From: Paramacrobiotus metropolitanus
Lineage: Eukaryota > Tardigrada > Eutardigrada > Parachela > Macrobiotidae
DNA length: 64,000 bases
Reading direction: 5' to 3'
Assembly (NCBI RefSeq): GCF_019649055.1
Contig: NW_026570243.1
Location: forward strand, 124,001 to 188,000
The position numbers were made by a program, and so were the translations under genes. Shown one piece after another: positions 1-12,236 of this stretch; position 1 is the stretch's first letter; every line of letters begins with the position of its first letter. Under the pieces are notes generated by a model, which saw only the letters and a list, made by a program, of their open reading frames with translations, did not search any database and was not told the origin of the DNA.

Positions 1-14
1 TCAGATTCTGTGAT

Positions 15-609
15 TTCCAAAGTAGGCGCGCAGTCGGCCGCGTGATCGCCATTATGTGGATCGTGGCCCACGCCATCGCCCTCACATCTGCCACCATCAC
101 AGCGTTACCGCCCGGCAAGCGCAATACACCAAGTTCAGTTTCATTATCCAAGCAACTCCCTCAATTGTGGAAAGTATTTCGGAGAATTTCCAGAAGATCC
201 TCGGACTCGTGTCGTTCCTCATCACCTCGACCTCCGCATCCACCTCAAACCGCAGCGGTACGGGTGGTCAACCAACGGGTTCCAGTAATCCCACGGACCA
301 GAGCGGCCAACAAAATTCACAGCCGGTAGGCGTTCCAGAACCGAACGAAGTCCGGGAGAGGGAAGCAGCGCAGGAAAACCAGGCGAATTGTTCATGGGCG
401 TTTTGGGAGTGAGCATCGTCATCTGCTGGGGTCCGTATGCCATCTACTTTGGTTTCCAGAATGTGTTCCACTACTTTAGTGCCCAGGCCATTGCCGTGGC
501 TATAGTGCTGACCACCTGCCAAAATAATGCTGACCCGATTTTGCTGTTCTTGACCGTGCCCAAGTGGAGGAAAGCCGTTACTCATTACTTTGCACGGAGC
601 AGGGTCTAG
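15..609 (+). pseudogene. 3' part of a rhodopsin-type GPCR gene (cut by the window edge)
   Basis: A G-protein-coupled receptor of the plasma membrane; ligand unknown. Near the left edge the frame reads an intracellular loop 2 and a TM4-like helix (VIAIMWIVAHAIAL). From about 385 a different frame reads TM6 with the CWGPYAIYF motif and TM7 with NNADPILLF, then a short basic tail ending at the TAG at 607-609. The Ser/Gly/Gln-rich third loop between them (about 150-380) is open in yet another frame, and I see no clear introns that would join the pieces. The gene is therefore either frameshifted or has introns I could not place. ADPILLF stands where NPxxY is usual, as in the receptor at 34963. The family is sure; the gene structure is not. 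Confidence 0.55.
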
Positions 610-633
610 AAGGGGCAATTACAACAAATCATG

Positions 634-956
634 GGCCCAGACTCAAACTCTGACTCTGATTCTGACTACTCAAAGTCTGACTCTGATCGCTCAAAGTCTG
701 ACTCTGACTACTAAAAGTCTGACTCTGATTCTGAAGGTTTCTTAGGTTTTTTTAGGTTTCTTAGGGTTTTCTTAGGTTTCTTAGGTTTCTTAGGTTTCTT
801 AGGTTTCTTAGGTTTCTTAGGTTTTCTTAGGTTTATTAGGTTTCTTAGGTTTCTTAGGTTTTTCTTAGGTTTGGACAGTCAGAGTCAGACTTTAAATGGT
901 CAGAGTCAGAGTTTGAGCGGTCAGAGTCAGAGCTTGAGCGTGGGCCCAAATCGGCC
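634..956. mobile_element. Foldback element with 9-bp TSD (MULE-like), copy 1
   Basis: The left end reads GGCCCAGACTCAAACTCTGA and the right arm is its inverted, imperfect counterpart (CAGAGTCAGAGCTTGAGC then GGGCCC). CAAATCATG is duplicated at 625-633 and 957-965. The arms are short tandem CTGACTCTGA-type repeats and the centre (about 735-875) is a TTAGGTTTC array. There is no coding capacity. A second member of the family, also with a 9-bp duplication, is at 7856-8464. A 9-bp TSD with long arms points to a non-autonomous Mutator-like element; the superfamily is inference. It lies just downstream of the GPCR stop codon. Confidence 0.75.
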
Positions 957-965
957 CAAATCATG

Positions 966-1745
966 CCAGCAATCCGTAGACGTGCGTTGAAGAATGAGTG
1001 ATGTGCTTTTGAATCGACGTGCAAAAAGTACCTTATAACCTCGCAAAATTTCTTTAAGTCGTATCGAATTCCGAAATATACTGAAAGTTCTTGGCATTCC
1101 AGACATGCCTATTGCTACCGCTGCAGCTCGGAAACAAGCTAGTTTATAGTTCATCTCGGTAGCTGGTAACCCATTAACCTGCTGTGTTTTGCATACACAG
1201 CATGGTAGAACTCAATTTCAAATGGTATTTTCCCTCACATTAGCATCCTAACTCCAAGTTGACAGATGCGACAAGTGACGTTTCTAATAATCTTTCGTTT
1301 ATAACGACGGTATTTCCAATGAAATGTAAATGATGGAGCATCGCAACGTTTGCACTACTTCCTGTGCTGTATAAAGGATTAACGGTTAAGCTTTTATCAG
1401 TGCCTAGGCAAATACATCATACGGTTTTCATCCTCCGCCATGATTTCATAATATGCCATTCCGTATGTGTATGCAGTCAGTGCAGCCTTGACGCTTTCTT
1501 TTCCTCGCAGCAGTGTATTCCCAGCATTTGGTAATCCCCAGACAACGGGCACTTCTGCAGCGCCCAATGAGCCGCTTAACGTCATGACTCAATTAGGTTT
1601 TGCATACTTATCCAGTTCTAGGATAAAACCCTTAATCCATGCGTTGCTGGTGCTAAAGTGGAACGAAGACCGGTTGGTACTTACTGAAACGGTTGACGGG
1701 AGATTTCCAACAGCCCGGTATAAATACTGAAACTGAGTGAATTTT
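966..1745. other. Intergenic, no gene recognised
   Basis: This gap lies between the foldback element and the GPCR gene. A TATA-like TATAAAGG is at 1370-1377, about 370 bp ahead of the downstream start codon, and could belong to its promoter or to an unseen 5' exon. No protein family is visible in either strand. Confidence 0.3.
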
Positions 1746-4700
1746 ATGAACATTATCATTCTTCCGGCTTGTCAACTAATCTTGCCTGACCAATTGTGTA
1801 AAATGCCGGTTATCCAGTCAACATGGACTGCACCGATGGTCAACTTCACTGACCGCCCGTCTGCTTGTGTCAATTTTACCGCTAATGGGATTTGCAACAA
1901 TTTGTCGCTAACAGCTACAGCGGAACCGTACATTTATCTCGAGCATAGCTTAGGTAAAACAGTGTATAAACTGAGCATCGTTGAGAAAAGCTGTAGAAAG
2001 TGTACGTTATCTCCCATTTAATAGGCTGGACGTTTATTGCCGTGTTGGTTATTGGCGGTGCCGCGCTAATTGGAACACTGGGTAATCTGTTGGTACGTGG
2101 TACTGCTGTGCGAAACTGTATTGGATAGCCATTCTTTCCCAAAAATAAAGTGCAGGCTTTTTCGTTCTGAACAGATCGTCCTGGCTGTGTGCTTAGTTAA
2201 GGTAAGAAATACAAATGTGATACTTACCGAAGTTACATGACCAGAAATAGCAAATCCAGAAAACTCTCAACGCGTTGTTCTCATGTATTGCGAATGTGAA
2301 AGTATCAATATTGTAGCCTCTGCGCACAAGCGGCAACGTGTTCGTGATCAATTTGGCACTGGCGGATCTGGTTATAACCGCCTTTATCGACCCTTTTAAT
2401 GTCGTGGGTAAGAAAGTTAAACGCGTACGTTTATATTTTTAATAATAAAAGCATGTGTTCGCCGATATGTCCAAGAATTCACTTTTATACAAACTCTATA
2501 CGTAGTCTTTACGGAATTTTCAGAACAGTTTCCAGAAAATATGGTGCATAATGCCAATGGTATATCGGTAAAGCTAAGATTTATTGGATAACGGTAAATT
2601 TCTTAATAAAACTTGGGAAGTTCGAGTATACATAATATTCAGCAAATGATGTAACCTTGCAAAAACAGGACCATTGTACGAACGACAAACAATAAATCGT
2701 ACTGACTGAGTGAATGAGTCTGAGAGAATTCTTAGAGTGCTGAAATGCTGAATAAAAAAAACCACCGTACAAAATATAATTTATCTGTGGTTGGTTATGC
2801 TCTAATTAGGAGCTGGGGCAGGCCGGAAAGTTCTACTTCATAACGGTACTTTGTGCGGGTGGATTGCAAATTTCTGCGCACCAGCATGCATATCATCCAT
2901 GTGGAATATGTAAGTGCGAGTATGTTCATCCGGCTCAACTTGGGGCGACTCCCGAGCCGGGTCCCTACAGTTGCTTTAATAATGATGTACTTAATACTCT
3001 GTACTTTCGTTGTATACCTTGAACCATAATATTACTAAACTAAGTAGTTTAGTAATATTATGCTTGAACCTATATTTTTTCTGTTGGGCAATAGGTGCGC
3101 CATCAGTCTCAATAGGTAAGTAATTGGTTCACATCGTTAAAAATTTAAGTAAGGCGTCGTGGTATTTTTTATCGTGATGATAGCATACGCAAGAAGGAGT
3201 TAATTATTGAAACAAAACTGGGAATACAAAGACGACATGCAGTTTCCTAACAGTATAGCATTAATGATGACTTTGTTCCAGATATGTCTTAATCTGCAAA
3301 CCGCACCGGTACAATTCGTTCTTTACGTTTCGTACGTCGATTTTGTGCTGTGCTAGCATCTGGATAGGTGCTCATTTAATTCATATGCCCAATCACATCG
3401 GTGAGTGCTATTGACTGTAATCCACGGCATAAAGATGCAGATTACCATTGCGGCTTTTCCATTAAACACTATACATCGCAAACAAGCGCCTCTTTGCTTA
3501 AAAGCGCGCGCGTGAATCGTGCGCTCCTGGTATTGTATCTGTATGTTGCGAAATGGGCGTTCGTTACCGAAGTGACGCTGATTTTACCACTAATGTTTGG
3601 TTTGTCAGTATGCTGAAAATACTGGTAGTACCTTGAAAACATTGAGTGCTGTGTAGTGTGTACTGGAAAACTTCTATTGAATCTGTCCGGTTGCGTTCAA
3701 GGTTGGGGGATAAACCGTTTTAATACGGACTACTACATTTGCACGTTTGATATGTAAGGTGCAACCTTTCGTTCTGCAGACTATACTGATGATTTTACAA
3801 TTGTGGTTTGTTGTTGTAGTTCACTGCATTCTTACGCCATATTCTTCAGTAAGTTAACGGCCCGGTTAAAAGGGTTCTGTTTGCCTTTTTTGTCCTTTAT
3901 CATCACTTTCATTGATTAGCGTTCTTGGGTGTGCTCTTGCCTCTGGTGGGCGTTTTCTACGGTTACATGTGCATCTTCCTCAAAGTGCGCAGTGTGAAAG
4001 CCCAATTGCGTCAACGCGGAAAATCAGGGTCAAGAACTGCCACTGTCGACTCCCAGAGAAAAATGGAACACCAGGGAGCAACTTCGAAGCAACTTCGGTT
4101 CGGGTGGAACCGTCGAAGGTAGACAACGGTCACGTCATGGCGACCAGTTGGAAAACACGCATCCCCAAGCGTTCGGGGTTCACACAGGACAGGATGATGT
4201 CAATCTGGCCAAGACGCTGTTCAAAGCGTTTCTGCTGTTCTTTATATCTTGGTGAGGATTTTGGTTTTCAATTTTACAATCCCGGTACATATACTTGCTT
4301 TTTTAGTATTTCCGGAGAGAGAACCGTATTAGTAATATTGTAGGGTTTACAATGCTTTTGTAGACCACCCATAACTTATTCCCATGCTGATGTCGCCATC
4401 CATACGTGCTGTACCATAATATACTTAACAAGCAGCCTCTACGCTCAACGACAGAGAATCTCTGACCTTATTTACGCTGCAGCCGCAGGCATCGCAGAAT
4501 TTGCCTGGCAGCACAACTAAACCTGCAGACAACAGGTGCTGCCTGGTAGTCAGCCAGCAAGGAATGTTAAACAGCAAAAGTAGCATTTGAATAGAAAGCA
4601 CCAAATGGGGGCATGACGTTGCGTGGCCCATCGTTCAATGGATACTAACGCTGCTTTTGGTTTTTATTTTCAGTTTTTTGCTGTCTAATTTTCATTCTTA

Positions 4701-5815
4701 TTAACGATACGTCAGGTATCACTTTTTGTCTTTATGGTTTGCGTTTTGCTTAACAGTATTAGTCGTTGGCTTTCGGTTATTTTTCGTTAGTCACCGCCAG
4801 GCCCGTAGCGAGACCCCTCGCCCATTTTCGAAAATGTACTTCTCCCACAATTTTTATTCGAAAATTTTTCTGAATACACCATTAAACTCGCCGTGAAATT
4901 CTGTACAAAACGGTTGAGGCCGATTTTCGAAATTCGCTTTCCCCCCAAGTCGGAATCAGCGGGCGGTCGCTGTTACGACAGCGTGCCTTTTCGGGAATTC
5001 CCTTGCGCGTTTTCAAAATTGTACTCCTTCCACAATTTTCATCCCATAATTTTTCTGAATGTACCATTGAAATCGCCGTAAAATTCTGAACAAAATGGTT
5101 GAAAGGGATTCTTGAATTCCGTTCATCGGAAAATTCGTCTTCCCGGGCGGTCGCCAATACGACAACGCAGTTCTTGGGGCATTTCCCCCTGGCCAAGGGG
5201 AATAACCCCAAGGCTGGGGTGTCGGATTGGCGACCGCCCGTGGATGTCGATTTTTGGGGGTAAACGAATTTCAAAAATCGGCCTCAACCGTTTTGTTCAG
5301 AATTTCACGGCGAGTTCAACGGTGTATTCAGATAAAGTATCCGATGAAAATTGTGGGAGGAGTACATTTTTGAAAATGGGCGAGGGGTCTCCCTACGGGC
5401 CTGGTCACCGCTAAAAGGCAGGCTGCATATTATTCTAGATAGTACTCTTTCATGTATGCCTAAAGGATTCCGTATTCTATTCTGTAGGTTTTTGTGCGTT
5501 ATTTTTGTCCTGGCTCACCAACCGACCAGCGTACCCGGGTGGTTGTACGTTCTGGGTATCGTTCTGGCTCACGGCAATTCAGCGTGCAATCCCATCCTGT
5601 ATGGAATGACCAACGACAGATTCCGCGACGGCTACCGTAAAGTCCTGGGTTTTGGTCCAAAACACGTGACACCGACAACAAATGGTACAACTCGTGGCAC
5701 TGTTGGAGAGCTCGGTAACCTAACCGACAACAATTGTACCACCAGTAACCAAAACAAGAAGTTGCGTCGACAACCGTCATCGGCAGCGGAATCAGCAACG
5801 CTGCCGGATGTGTAA
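1746..5815 (+). CDS. Ten-exon rhodopsin-type GPCR
   Basis: Plasma-membrane receptor, class A, about 450 residues. Exons that fit GT-AG and phase are 1746-1953, 2025-2092, 2317-2407, 2810-2909, 3095-3115, 3282-3367, 3657-3753, 3820-3848, 3920-4251 and 5488-5815. They give an N-glycosylated N-terminus, TM1 with GTLGNLL, TM2 with NLALADL, TM3 ending SMWN, an NRY motif built across the 21-nt microexon junction, a TM4-loop-2 exon with the conserved Cys (YYICTF), TM5 (LGVLLPLVGVFYGY), TM6 and TM7 with NPILYG. NRYVLICKPHRY resembles the Tre1/moody-type receptor group. One base is out of frame in the third loop near 4021-4025, where an AAAA run sits: a sequencing error, a real break or a missed intron. 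The last intron contains the MITE at 4797-5404. Confidence 0.75.
3025..3062. repeat. Perfect 38-bp palindrome in a GPCR intron
   Basis: Two 18-base arms (CATAATATTACTAAACTA and its complement) are separated by AG. It lies 32 bp upstream of the microexon at 3095-3115, so as RNA it would form a hairpin beside that acceptor site. Any effect on splicing is inference. Confidence 0.8.
4797..5404. mobile_element. Foldback MITE with 6-bp TSD in the last GPCR intron
   Basis: The ends are CCAGGCCCGTAGCGAGACCC on the left and its near-exact inverse on the right (GGGTCTCCCTACGGGCCTGG). TCACCG flanks both ends (4791-4796 and 5405-5410). The arms run about 190 bp each with scattered substitutions. The interior has no coding capacity; short open frames here are by-products of the inverted repeat. 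It is wholly inside the intron 4252-5487, so it leaves the reading frame alone. Confidence 0.8.
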
Positions 5816-6529
5816 ATCGAACAATTTTTGGCCGATAAAGGAGCAAAAAATGCAGTTTTCTACCTTACTGCACATAGTAATCTTTCTCATGCGATCGATG
5901 TTAGGATCAAGGTTTTTCACCTCAAGTAACAGTTGGTCCTTTCGAACCTATCTGATTTTATAAATTCTGTTTTTTAAACATCGACACCAATTACTTAAAT
6001 AGATTGTCGAGATATGTTCAAGTAGGTGTTGAATTAGCATCTTGCAGCTTGATCTACATACGTGCTGGTGTTCTTTGCAAGCAAACTAGGCGACAACCCG
6101 CATATATTTTCTAGCATACCTGGACCGAATAAGAAACGGAATATCAGTAGCTTGTGCTTGATTTTTCCCGGATGTGCTGAGGCTCTTTTTTGGAACTCCA
6201 ACCGATAACGCCTACCACGTAATCACCTTTAGGGTCGTCTCTTATGAAACTGCATAAATTATCCTGGCTGGCCAGCTTTCCGGAAGTTATTGAATCAAGC
6301 TTAACTAAAAGCGAGTAACGGAAAATTTCAATTCCCAAATCAACGTGATTCTGCATTTGATCATATCTATAATTATCACATTTACAATTTTATACATATG
6401 GATATGACTATGTGTACGAGTACTATGCAGTTGTGTATTTGTCGGGAAGTTTTGAACACTCCGCGACTTGCGCCTGTTCTTACATTCAGTTCACAGAAAG
6501 ATTTCACAGTAAATCCAAACACGATCACA
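5816..6529. other. Intergenic, no gene recognised
   Basis: AT-rich DNA between the GPCR stop codon and the retrotransposon remnant. No motif, repeat or family is recognisable. Confidence 0.3.
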
Positions 6530-7846
6530 TTAAGCATCAATCGACAAAGGCGGCCTAATCGCAGGGAAAATTTGGTCTAAATTTGCCCCTATCGGTGCTG
6601 TTCCCAAGATTAATGCCGCATTTCCTCGTTGGATTTCGATGCTTATTCGCTGGCGGAGATATTCCGTGGCTCGTTTTTCGCCGGTTTCCTGCCGTATCAT
6701 CTGGCCGAATTCCATTATCGGGCGGGCAGCATCCGGTCTGGGCGGTCCGAGCGTCTCAAACCAAGAGCACGAAACACGTAGTCCTGACCGATATTTCTCG
6801 ATCTTGTACTGCTCGTCCTGTGCTGCTGCTGCTCCCGCTCTTGCGGATGTCGCTATGATGTGCGAAATAGCCATTGTGTTGACGCAAGTAGCGTCCCAGG
6901 CCAGCATCTGTCCTGTCTCCCATGGTGTCAAGGTAACGCCATCGGGCGCTTGCTGTCTTTTGGGAAGATAGTTCAGATACCTTGTGGTTTTAATTCGCTT
7001 TCGAAGCCGGCTGATGCGAGGCTGCCCTTTACAATGGCGTTCAGGCACTTGTGCGTAGGATTCGGCCGCGGCTTTTCTTGCAGCTCAAGCCATGGTAGCC
7101 ACGGGCATCCGCCCACTCGCCGCAAACACAGCGGTGTGGGGTGGTTACCGTTGCTCCAAGGCGTAAACCGACGGCGATTGGTACCGCAGAGTCCGTAAGG
7201 AGGTTGTCAAGAGAGGCAGCCGGAAGAGCTCCCAGCCATGCTCCAGTGCTCCGCTATCATTCGTGCTCACACCTCGCAACCGAGCCTGTTCGGAGATATC
7301 AGTACCGTCTGACGTTCGTAACCGTTCGGCGGTGTTATGAATTATGGGATGGTCCCATACTTTCTGGACTGGTCGCGCGTCTACGGGTGAGAGGTCATGT
7401 TCGGTTATCTGTTGCCATTCTGCAGCAGAATCACGACAGTAGAAGTCCGGTAGGAACTCGATAATTTCCGATACTAGTGTAGCAACCGAGTAAGCCGAGG
7501 CCAGAAAGGCCGGGAGGGCAAGCTTCTCGACGCTCCGAATTCCGAGACCGCCTTCTACGATTGGGAGAGACGCCTACATCCACATTTCATCAGTAATGTT
7601 GACGTTGGTGATGGAGGTTAAACAATGACGTATCATGTCATCAAACTGGCTCAATAGCGCCTTTTGTTGGTAACATCGGCTGGCGCGCAGTTTGTAGCTC
7701 AACCTGATTGCGCCCATACTGCACCTCAACAAGAACAGGGCTTGGTGGGCCGGTATTAACTTCAAAACATCCGGGCAATTACCTCCGTAGCACTGATGAG
7801 TGCACCCGCAACCGCATCGTCATGGACTGGTGCACCGAAATAATGT
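6530..7846 (-). pseudogene. Decayed non-LTR retrotransposon, end of RT and C-terminal cysteine region
   Basis: Read on the minus strand from about 7830 down, the pieces are in the usual order for a non-LTR reverse transcriptase. First comes a stretch ending PAHQALFLLRCSM, then LGIRSVEKLALPAFLASAYS, then AVGLRLGATVTTPHRCVCGE with a zinc-type region ending HGLSCKKSRGR. The terminal block has PDGVTLTPWETG, WDATCVNTMA and ISIEIQRGNAALILGTAP, and ends at the stop at 6530. The order and motifs fit the C-terminal part of animal retrotransposon polymerases. The frame changes several times (near 7040-7080 and 7765), so it is dead. The upstream part continues at 8474-8655 beyond an inserted foldback element. 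Confidence 0.7.
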
Positions 7847-7855
7847 AAATCTTTC

Positions 7856-8464
7856 GGCCCGCGCTCAAGCTCGGACTTGGACTACTAAAACTTGGACTTG
7901 GACTTCACTTGGACTCTAAAACTCGGACTCCGCTTGGACTCTAAAACTTGGACTTCACTTGGACTCTCAAACTCGGACTCTATGACTTAGACTTGGATAT
8001 AGGTGTTTCTCATGTCTTCTTACGTTTCTTCATGTTTTCTCAGGTTTCTTAGGTTTCTGAGGCTTCTTCGGTTTTCTTAGGTTTCTTAGGTTTGTTGGGT
8101 GTTCTTAGGTTTCTGAGGTTACTAACATTTTTTAGGTAATCTAGGTATTCTTTGGTATTCTGAGAAAGCTAACAAACCTAAGAATCCTAAGAAATTTAAG
8201 AAACCTAAGAAACCTAAGAACACCAAAGAAACCTAAGAATAACCTAAGAAACTTAAGAAACTTAAGAAACCTAAGAAAAAATGAAGAAACGTAAGAAGAC
8301 ATAAGAAACGCCTAATTCCCAGTCCAAGTCTTAAAGTCCAAGTTTTAGAGTCCAAGTGAAGTCCAAGTTTTAGAGTCCAAGTGAAGTCCAAGTTTTAGAG
8401 TCCAAGTGAAGTCCAAGTCCAAGTTTTAATAGTCCGAGTCCAAGTCCGAGTTTGAGCATGGGCC
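7856..8464. mobile_element. Foldback element with 9-bp TSD (MULE-like), copy 2, nested in the retrotransposon
   Basis: The left tip is GGCCCGCGCTCAAGCTCGGA and the inverted right tip is GGCCCATGCTCAAACTCGGA, the same tip type as the element at 634. AAATCTTTC is duplicated at 7847-7855 and 8465-8473. The arms are tandem TTGGACT / AGTCCAA repeats and the centre is a TTAGGTTTC array meeting its own complement. Reading across the duplication rejoins the interrupted retrotransposon frame, which confirms the insertion point. Confidence 0.85.
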
Positions 8465-8473
8465 AAATCTTTC

Positions 8474-8655
8474 AGCTGGAGACATTGCAGGTCTGGGTAA
8501 CGGTTTGGCGTTCTTCTTCGGAGCCTCCGATTACCACTAGCTCACATTTTGCTATATTCAGCACAAGTCCGCGTTCTCGTAGCGCCTCTTGGAGTGAGCA
8601 TAATCATCGAAAACATCTTCAGGGTCTCCGCCAAGCGCATCGTCGTACATGAAGG
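8474..8655 (-). pseudogene. Reverse transcriptase fragment with the catalytic YxDD region
   Basis: On the minus strand this reads a degenerate F-MYDD-ALGGDP core followed, after a frame change, by GLVLNIAKCELVVIGGSEEE. That is the catalytic Asp-Asp turn and following KCE segment of non-LTR reverse transcriptases. It is the same dead copy as 6530-7846, separated only by the foldback element and its 9-bp duplication. The 5' part of the retrotransposon is not recognisable beyond about 8655. Confidence 0.6.
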
Positions 8656-11035
8656 TTTCTTTTAGTTTAGACTTTAGGCGCTTGTGTGGTCCGATAGTTG
8701 TCAGGTATTAGAGTAGCGGGCCGCGAACGAGTAGCAAAAGTTTTTTAGCGACGGAAAGCGTACCATTAACCAATCGTACGAAGCGGTCAGTTTCATAGTA
8801 AATAACCATATGACAAAAACGATATAACTAAAGCTCGAATACAAAAAATAATTAATAGTAATATCAATAAAAAACAACAACGTTGATGATAATAACAACT
8901 GTATTCAAATGCCCTAATTTCTAAAATTTTACCTAATTCTAGCTTTTGATTTTTAGATAAATTATAACGTCTACGAACCAAGGGATGCGTTTAGTTACGT
9001 GCACACTACATACATAGACAATGTATACGCACGTAGTCCCTACCTTAGAGATAAGTAGAGTGTTATTTTTGCTTTTAAGTTTTAGTCAATTTTTACTTTT
9101 ATTTAAGTTTTACTTTTTTCGGGGGGAATCAGTATTAAAGAAGGGTGGGTGAATTCCCCGTCCAGTGAAATGGCATTTCACTCATCACTTCTTATATACG
9201 TAAATGTCGCGTTTTCTTTGTTTATGCAGAAATGCAGAAGTCTCAAATTGGATGTTGCTGTTCCGTGTTTCTGTTATAATGCAGCACTTTCCATATAAAG
9301 GACGATGTACTGTGTTCTTGTTTAAATATAACAGCCACCAGAATAATTATGTATAAAAAGTTGCTGTTTCAGTCTCTTCAGAAATGCGAGAACAATAACA
9401 AGTGCCGTATAAAGTACAGATACAACAGGCGCCGCCATACATGTAGTAAATGTAGTGTTTCCATTAGAAAGTTACAACTGCTAACATAATGCGCTGTTTC
9501 CGTTGTTCAGTAAAAGTACGATAAAATACAGATTGTTGCTGTATCTGTTTTTCTTTTTAGTACAAAAAAATTGTTAAGATGCATGAAACAGCGTACCGAT
9601 CATGTCAAATCTAATGGCTAGCCAGTGCTTCAGCTATCCCAATGGCATTCGACAAACATTGTATCTGTAGCCGGCACACGTTTGTTTAAAATTGCAAAGT
9701 GCAGTACCTGTACCTGTATTTGCTGTCTAGTCTAGGGTTCAAGATTAAACGAGGCACTGTGATATCGGCCGAACCATCATGGTTGTGTAATTACTTACTG
9801 GCATTCTGCCACTAATTTCATAGTACAAAAATTTGGAACTCGATTTAAAGTGAAAACTAGTATAAGGTGTTGTGAGATAAGGTGGCAAATAGGCGGCCCG
9901 GTTTCGGTTTATAGGAAATGACTCGGCAGTGTCAGAAGTCTCACTATGAACCGATCTTCGAATTTCTGATGTATCGTAAACGCGCATACACATTATGAAA
10001 TTACTTTTTATACTGATCCATTGTTTTAATTTAGCATTTTTTATATTTTCAAATGAATTTTAGACATTTTAAAAATCGTTTTCAAATTTAAAAAACGGTG
10101 GCCCTGTGGTTCGGTTCTAAGAAAAATCTTCAAGTTTGGTGTGTTCATTTATGTGCAAAAACCGAATATAAAGCTCGTTTAAATAAAAAACGTTTCAAGT
10201 CATTTTTACCTATCTCAGTTTCCACCATGATCCGCCAACCGGATGTTGTGCGCACGGCGCACAAACGATTCTTTAGCCAGCATATGCTAATCTTTTAATT
10301 ACTCCATGCCACAAAACAGCGCAAAAGGTGTTTTCAAGTGCACGAATTTTGGACTCATCGTGCTGAATTTTATAAGAATCCAGAATAAAATCGCTGGTGA
10401 CCCAAAAGGTCATGGGTACTCCCCGTTTAAGAATTGTCAGATGTCTTCCAATAAAAATACGGGCTCGCTCCGCTCGTCCGCTTGATTATTTTGTAAAAGC
10501 ATGCTGCGCCTTCAGAACGTTTGCTGAATACATTGTGCATGTCTGAGGTATGGACGAAAGTTTCGAGGTTGCACGAGACGACTCTGCCATCCGCCAAACC
10601 GTATTGGCTGCAAAATTCTTGGTATGCTGCCAGTTGCTACAATAATTAATTTTTTCGGTTACATGAAATCGATTGCCACGATTTTCATTTTGTAAGAATA
10701 TGCCGCACCTTCCTAAACGTCGTTAAAAATATTGGGCAAATTAGCAAACAGATGGGATCTGAATGATCTGATTGTGAGTCGCGGGCTTATGCAACACCAT
10801 AATGTTTACAGTACCGGCGCTTAAATAATCAGATAATACGCGGATTAGCTAGTGTAGACAGAAAACTGGGAACAGCAAATACGCTGCAGGCGGTTTAATT
10901 GTAGCTGAAATACTTAAATAACCATGAAAGCATACTAAGCATCTCTCATTGCACCTGCGACCGTGAATTTTTACCTCGTCTTATAAAATGCACCTCTGCA
11001 TCACGAAGCTGCCAATAAACTATTTGAGGATCAAA
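8656..11035. other. Long AT-rich intergenic stretch, no gene recognised
   Basis: No credible coding exon is visible on either strand. GTAGCCGGC at about 9669 matches the tip of the foldback family at 13800 and 40983 but has no visible partner nearby. Confidence 0.3.
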
Positions 11036-12236
11036 ATGAATTTCGCAGGTGTTATTGCGTTAACAGCGTGTGCGCTGTTCTCGTGTGCGGTAGCTGCGAG
11101 AACATGCGAACAGCAGAAGGCGCAATGCGCTGAGCTACGCCGCGGCGAAGACGGATTTCACGAGCGGATGCTGCCACCGAAAAACAGTCCACTCTGGCCT
11201 GCATCCGCGGCGGATCTGCAAAAATATAAAACGTTTGCTGATCAGTATTGTCGGTAAGTATACAAGTGCATATAAGGAGAAGAATTCCATTATGTTTGTC
11301 ACAACCCGGCGGATGTATGATGTATGACCTTGCGGCAAAATACGTGCTGAATTCCAGTGCGTTTAATTTAATAACTGCCGCGCTCTGCCGTAGCGTCCTA
11401 CTCCCGCCGGGTGACGGTACCATGTGCGGGGAATAAGTGGCAATGCTGTTGCACGCCCTTTTTCTTCCTAGTAGCAGAATATGGTACTGTGGGCCGCGCA
11501 ATATATCTTTTTACCGCTGCATGCGTTTATATAGGTGGAGTACCGACCTGGGCAACTGCCGAAAATCCTTGTATACAAGTTGTCCCGCTGTCTACAAGGA
11601 TGACGTGCCATCCTCGGGTGGATGGTACGGTGCTGACTATTCTCTTGCCTTTGGTGGACTGTGTAATACCACGGTGGGTCCGGTGAAATTCTTCCGCGCT
11701 CTCAACCATTGTGCCAAAAAGGATGCCGAAAACTTCCACTTCTGCTGTGATCTAGAAGCCTTTGCCGATAACGGACAGAACGAAAATGCGGCGGCTGGCC
11801 ATAAAAATTTTTGCGAGTAGGTTAGCTACAGAATGACGTCTAGATACTGTTTGCAAAATACATTCATTAAGAATTATTCATATGTTTTTACAAGCTTTTC
11901 ACCGTATAAGAAATATTCAAGTTACTTTTCTTGATAAAGGCGGATAACGAGATGGCAGAACGTAAGCCACATGTAGTTTCTGTGCATTCCGCTGCGTGTA
12001 GAAAAACTGTCGTTGCTTTCCGCGTATTACGTAATTAGACGGCTCCGACACTCGTTAGTGAATGCCTAACTCTCGCAATATTGTTCCGTTTTGTGTTTTC
12101 TAGCAAATTACAAACGAAGCTGCGCCTTTTCGATGGCAACGTAGGCCTGGTTGTGAGATCCAAATGCGGAGAAGACGCTATACAGGCATTAAAGGACGGA
12201 TACCAGCAGATGCGCACCGCCCACTGTTCCAAGTAA
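11036..12236 (+). CDS. Secreted cysteine-rich protein, unrecognised family
   Basis: Three exons in consistent phase, 11036-11253, 11535-11816 and 12104-12236, give a 210-residue protein. The start at 11036 opens a signal peptide (FAGVIALTACALFSCAVAA) and no other membrane segment follows, so export is likely. The mature part has about fourteen cysteines, among them CEQQKAQC near the start, NCRKSLYTSC and HFCCD in the middle, and a C-terminal HCSK. Such spacing suggests a disulfide-stabilised extracellular protein. I do not recognise the family; it could be a lineage-specific secreted protein. Donor sites are GTAAGT and GTAGGT, and acceptors are TATAG and TTCTAG. Confidence is high that this is a gene and low for any function. 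Confidence 0.7.

Noticed and set aside
735-875. Telomere-like TTAGG array
   Set aside because: The unit is TTAGGTTTC with irregular spacing, inside a foldback element with TIR and TSD; it is not an internal telomere.
6583-7464. Plus-strand frames over the retrotransposon remnant
   Set aside because: They are complements of the minus-strand reverse transcriptase remnant, whose motifs are recognisable.
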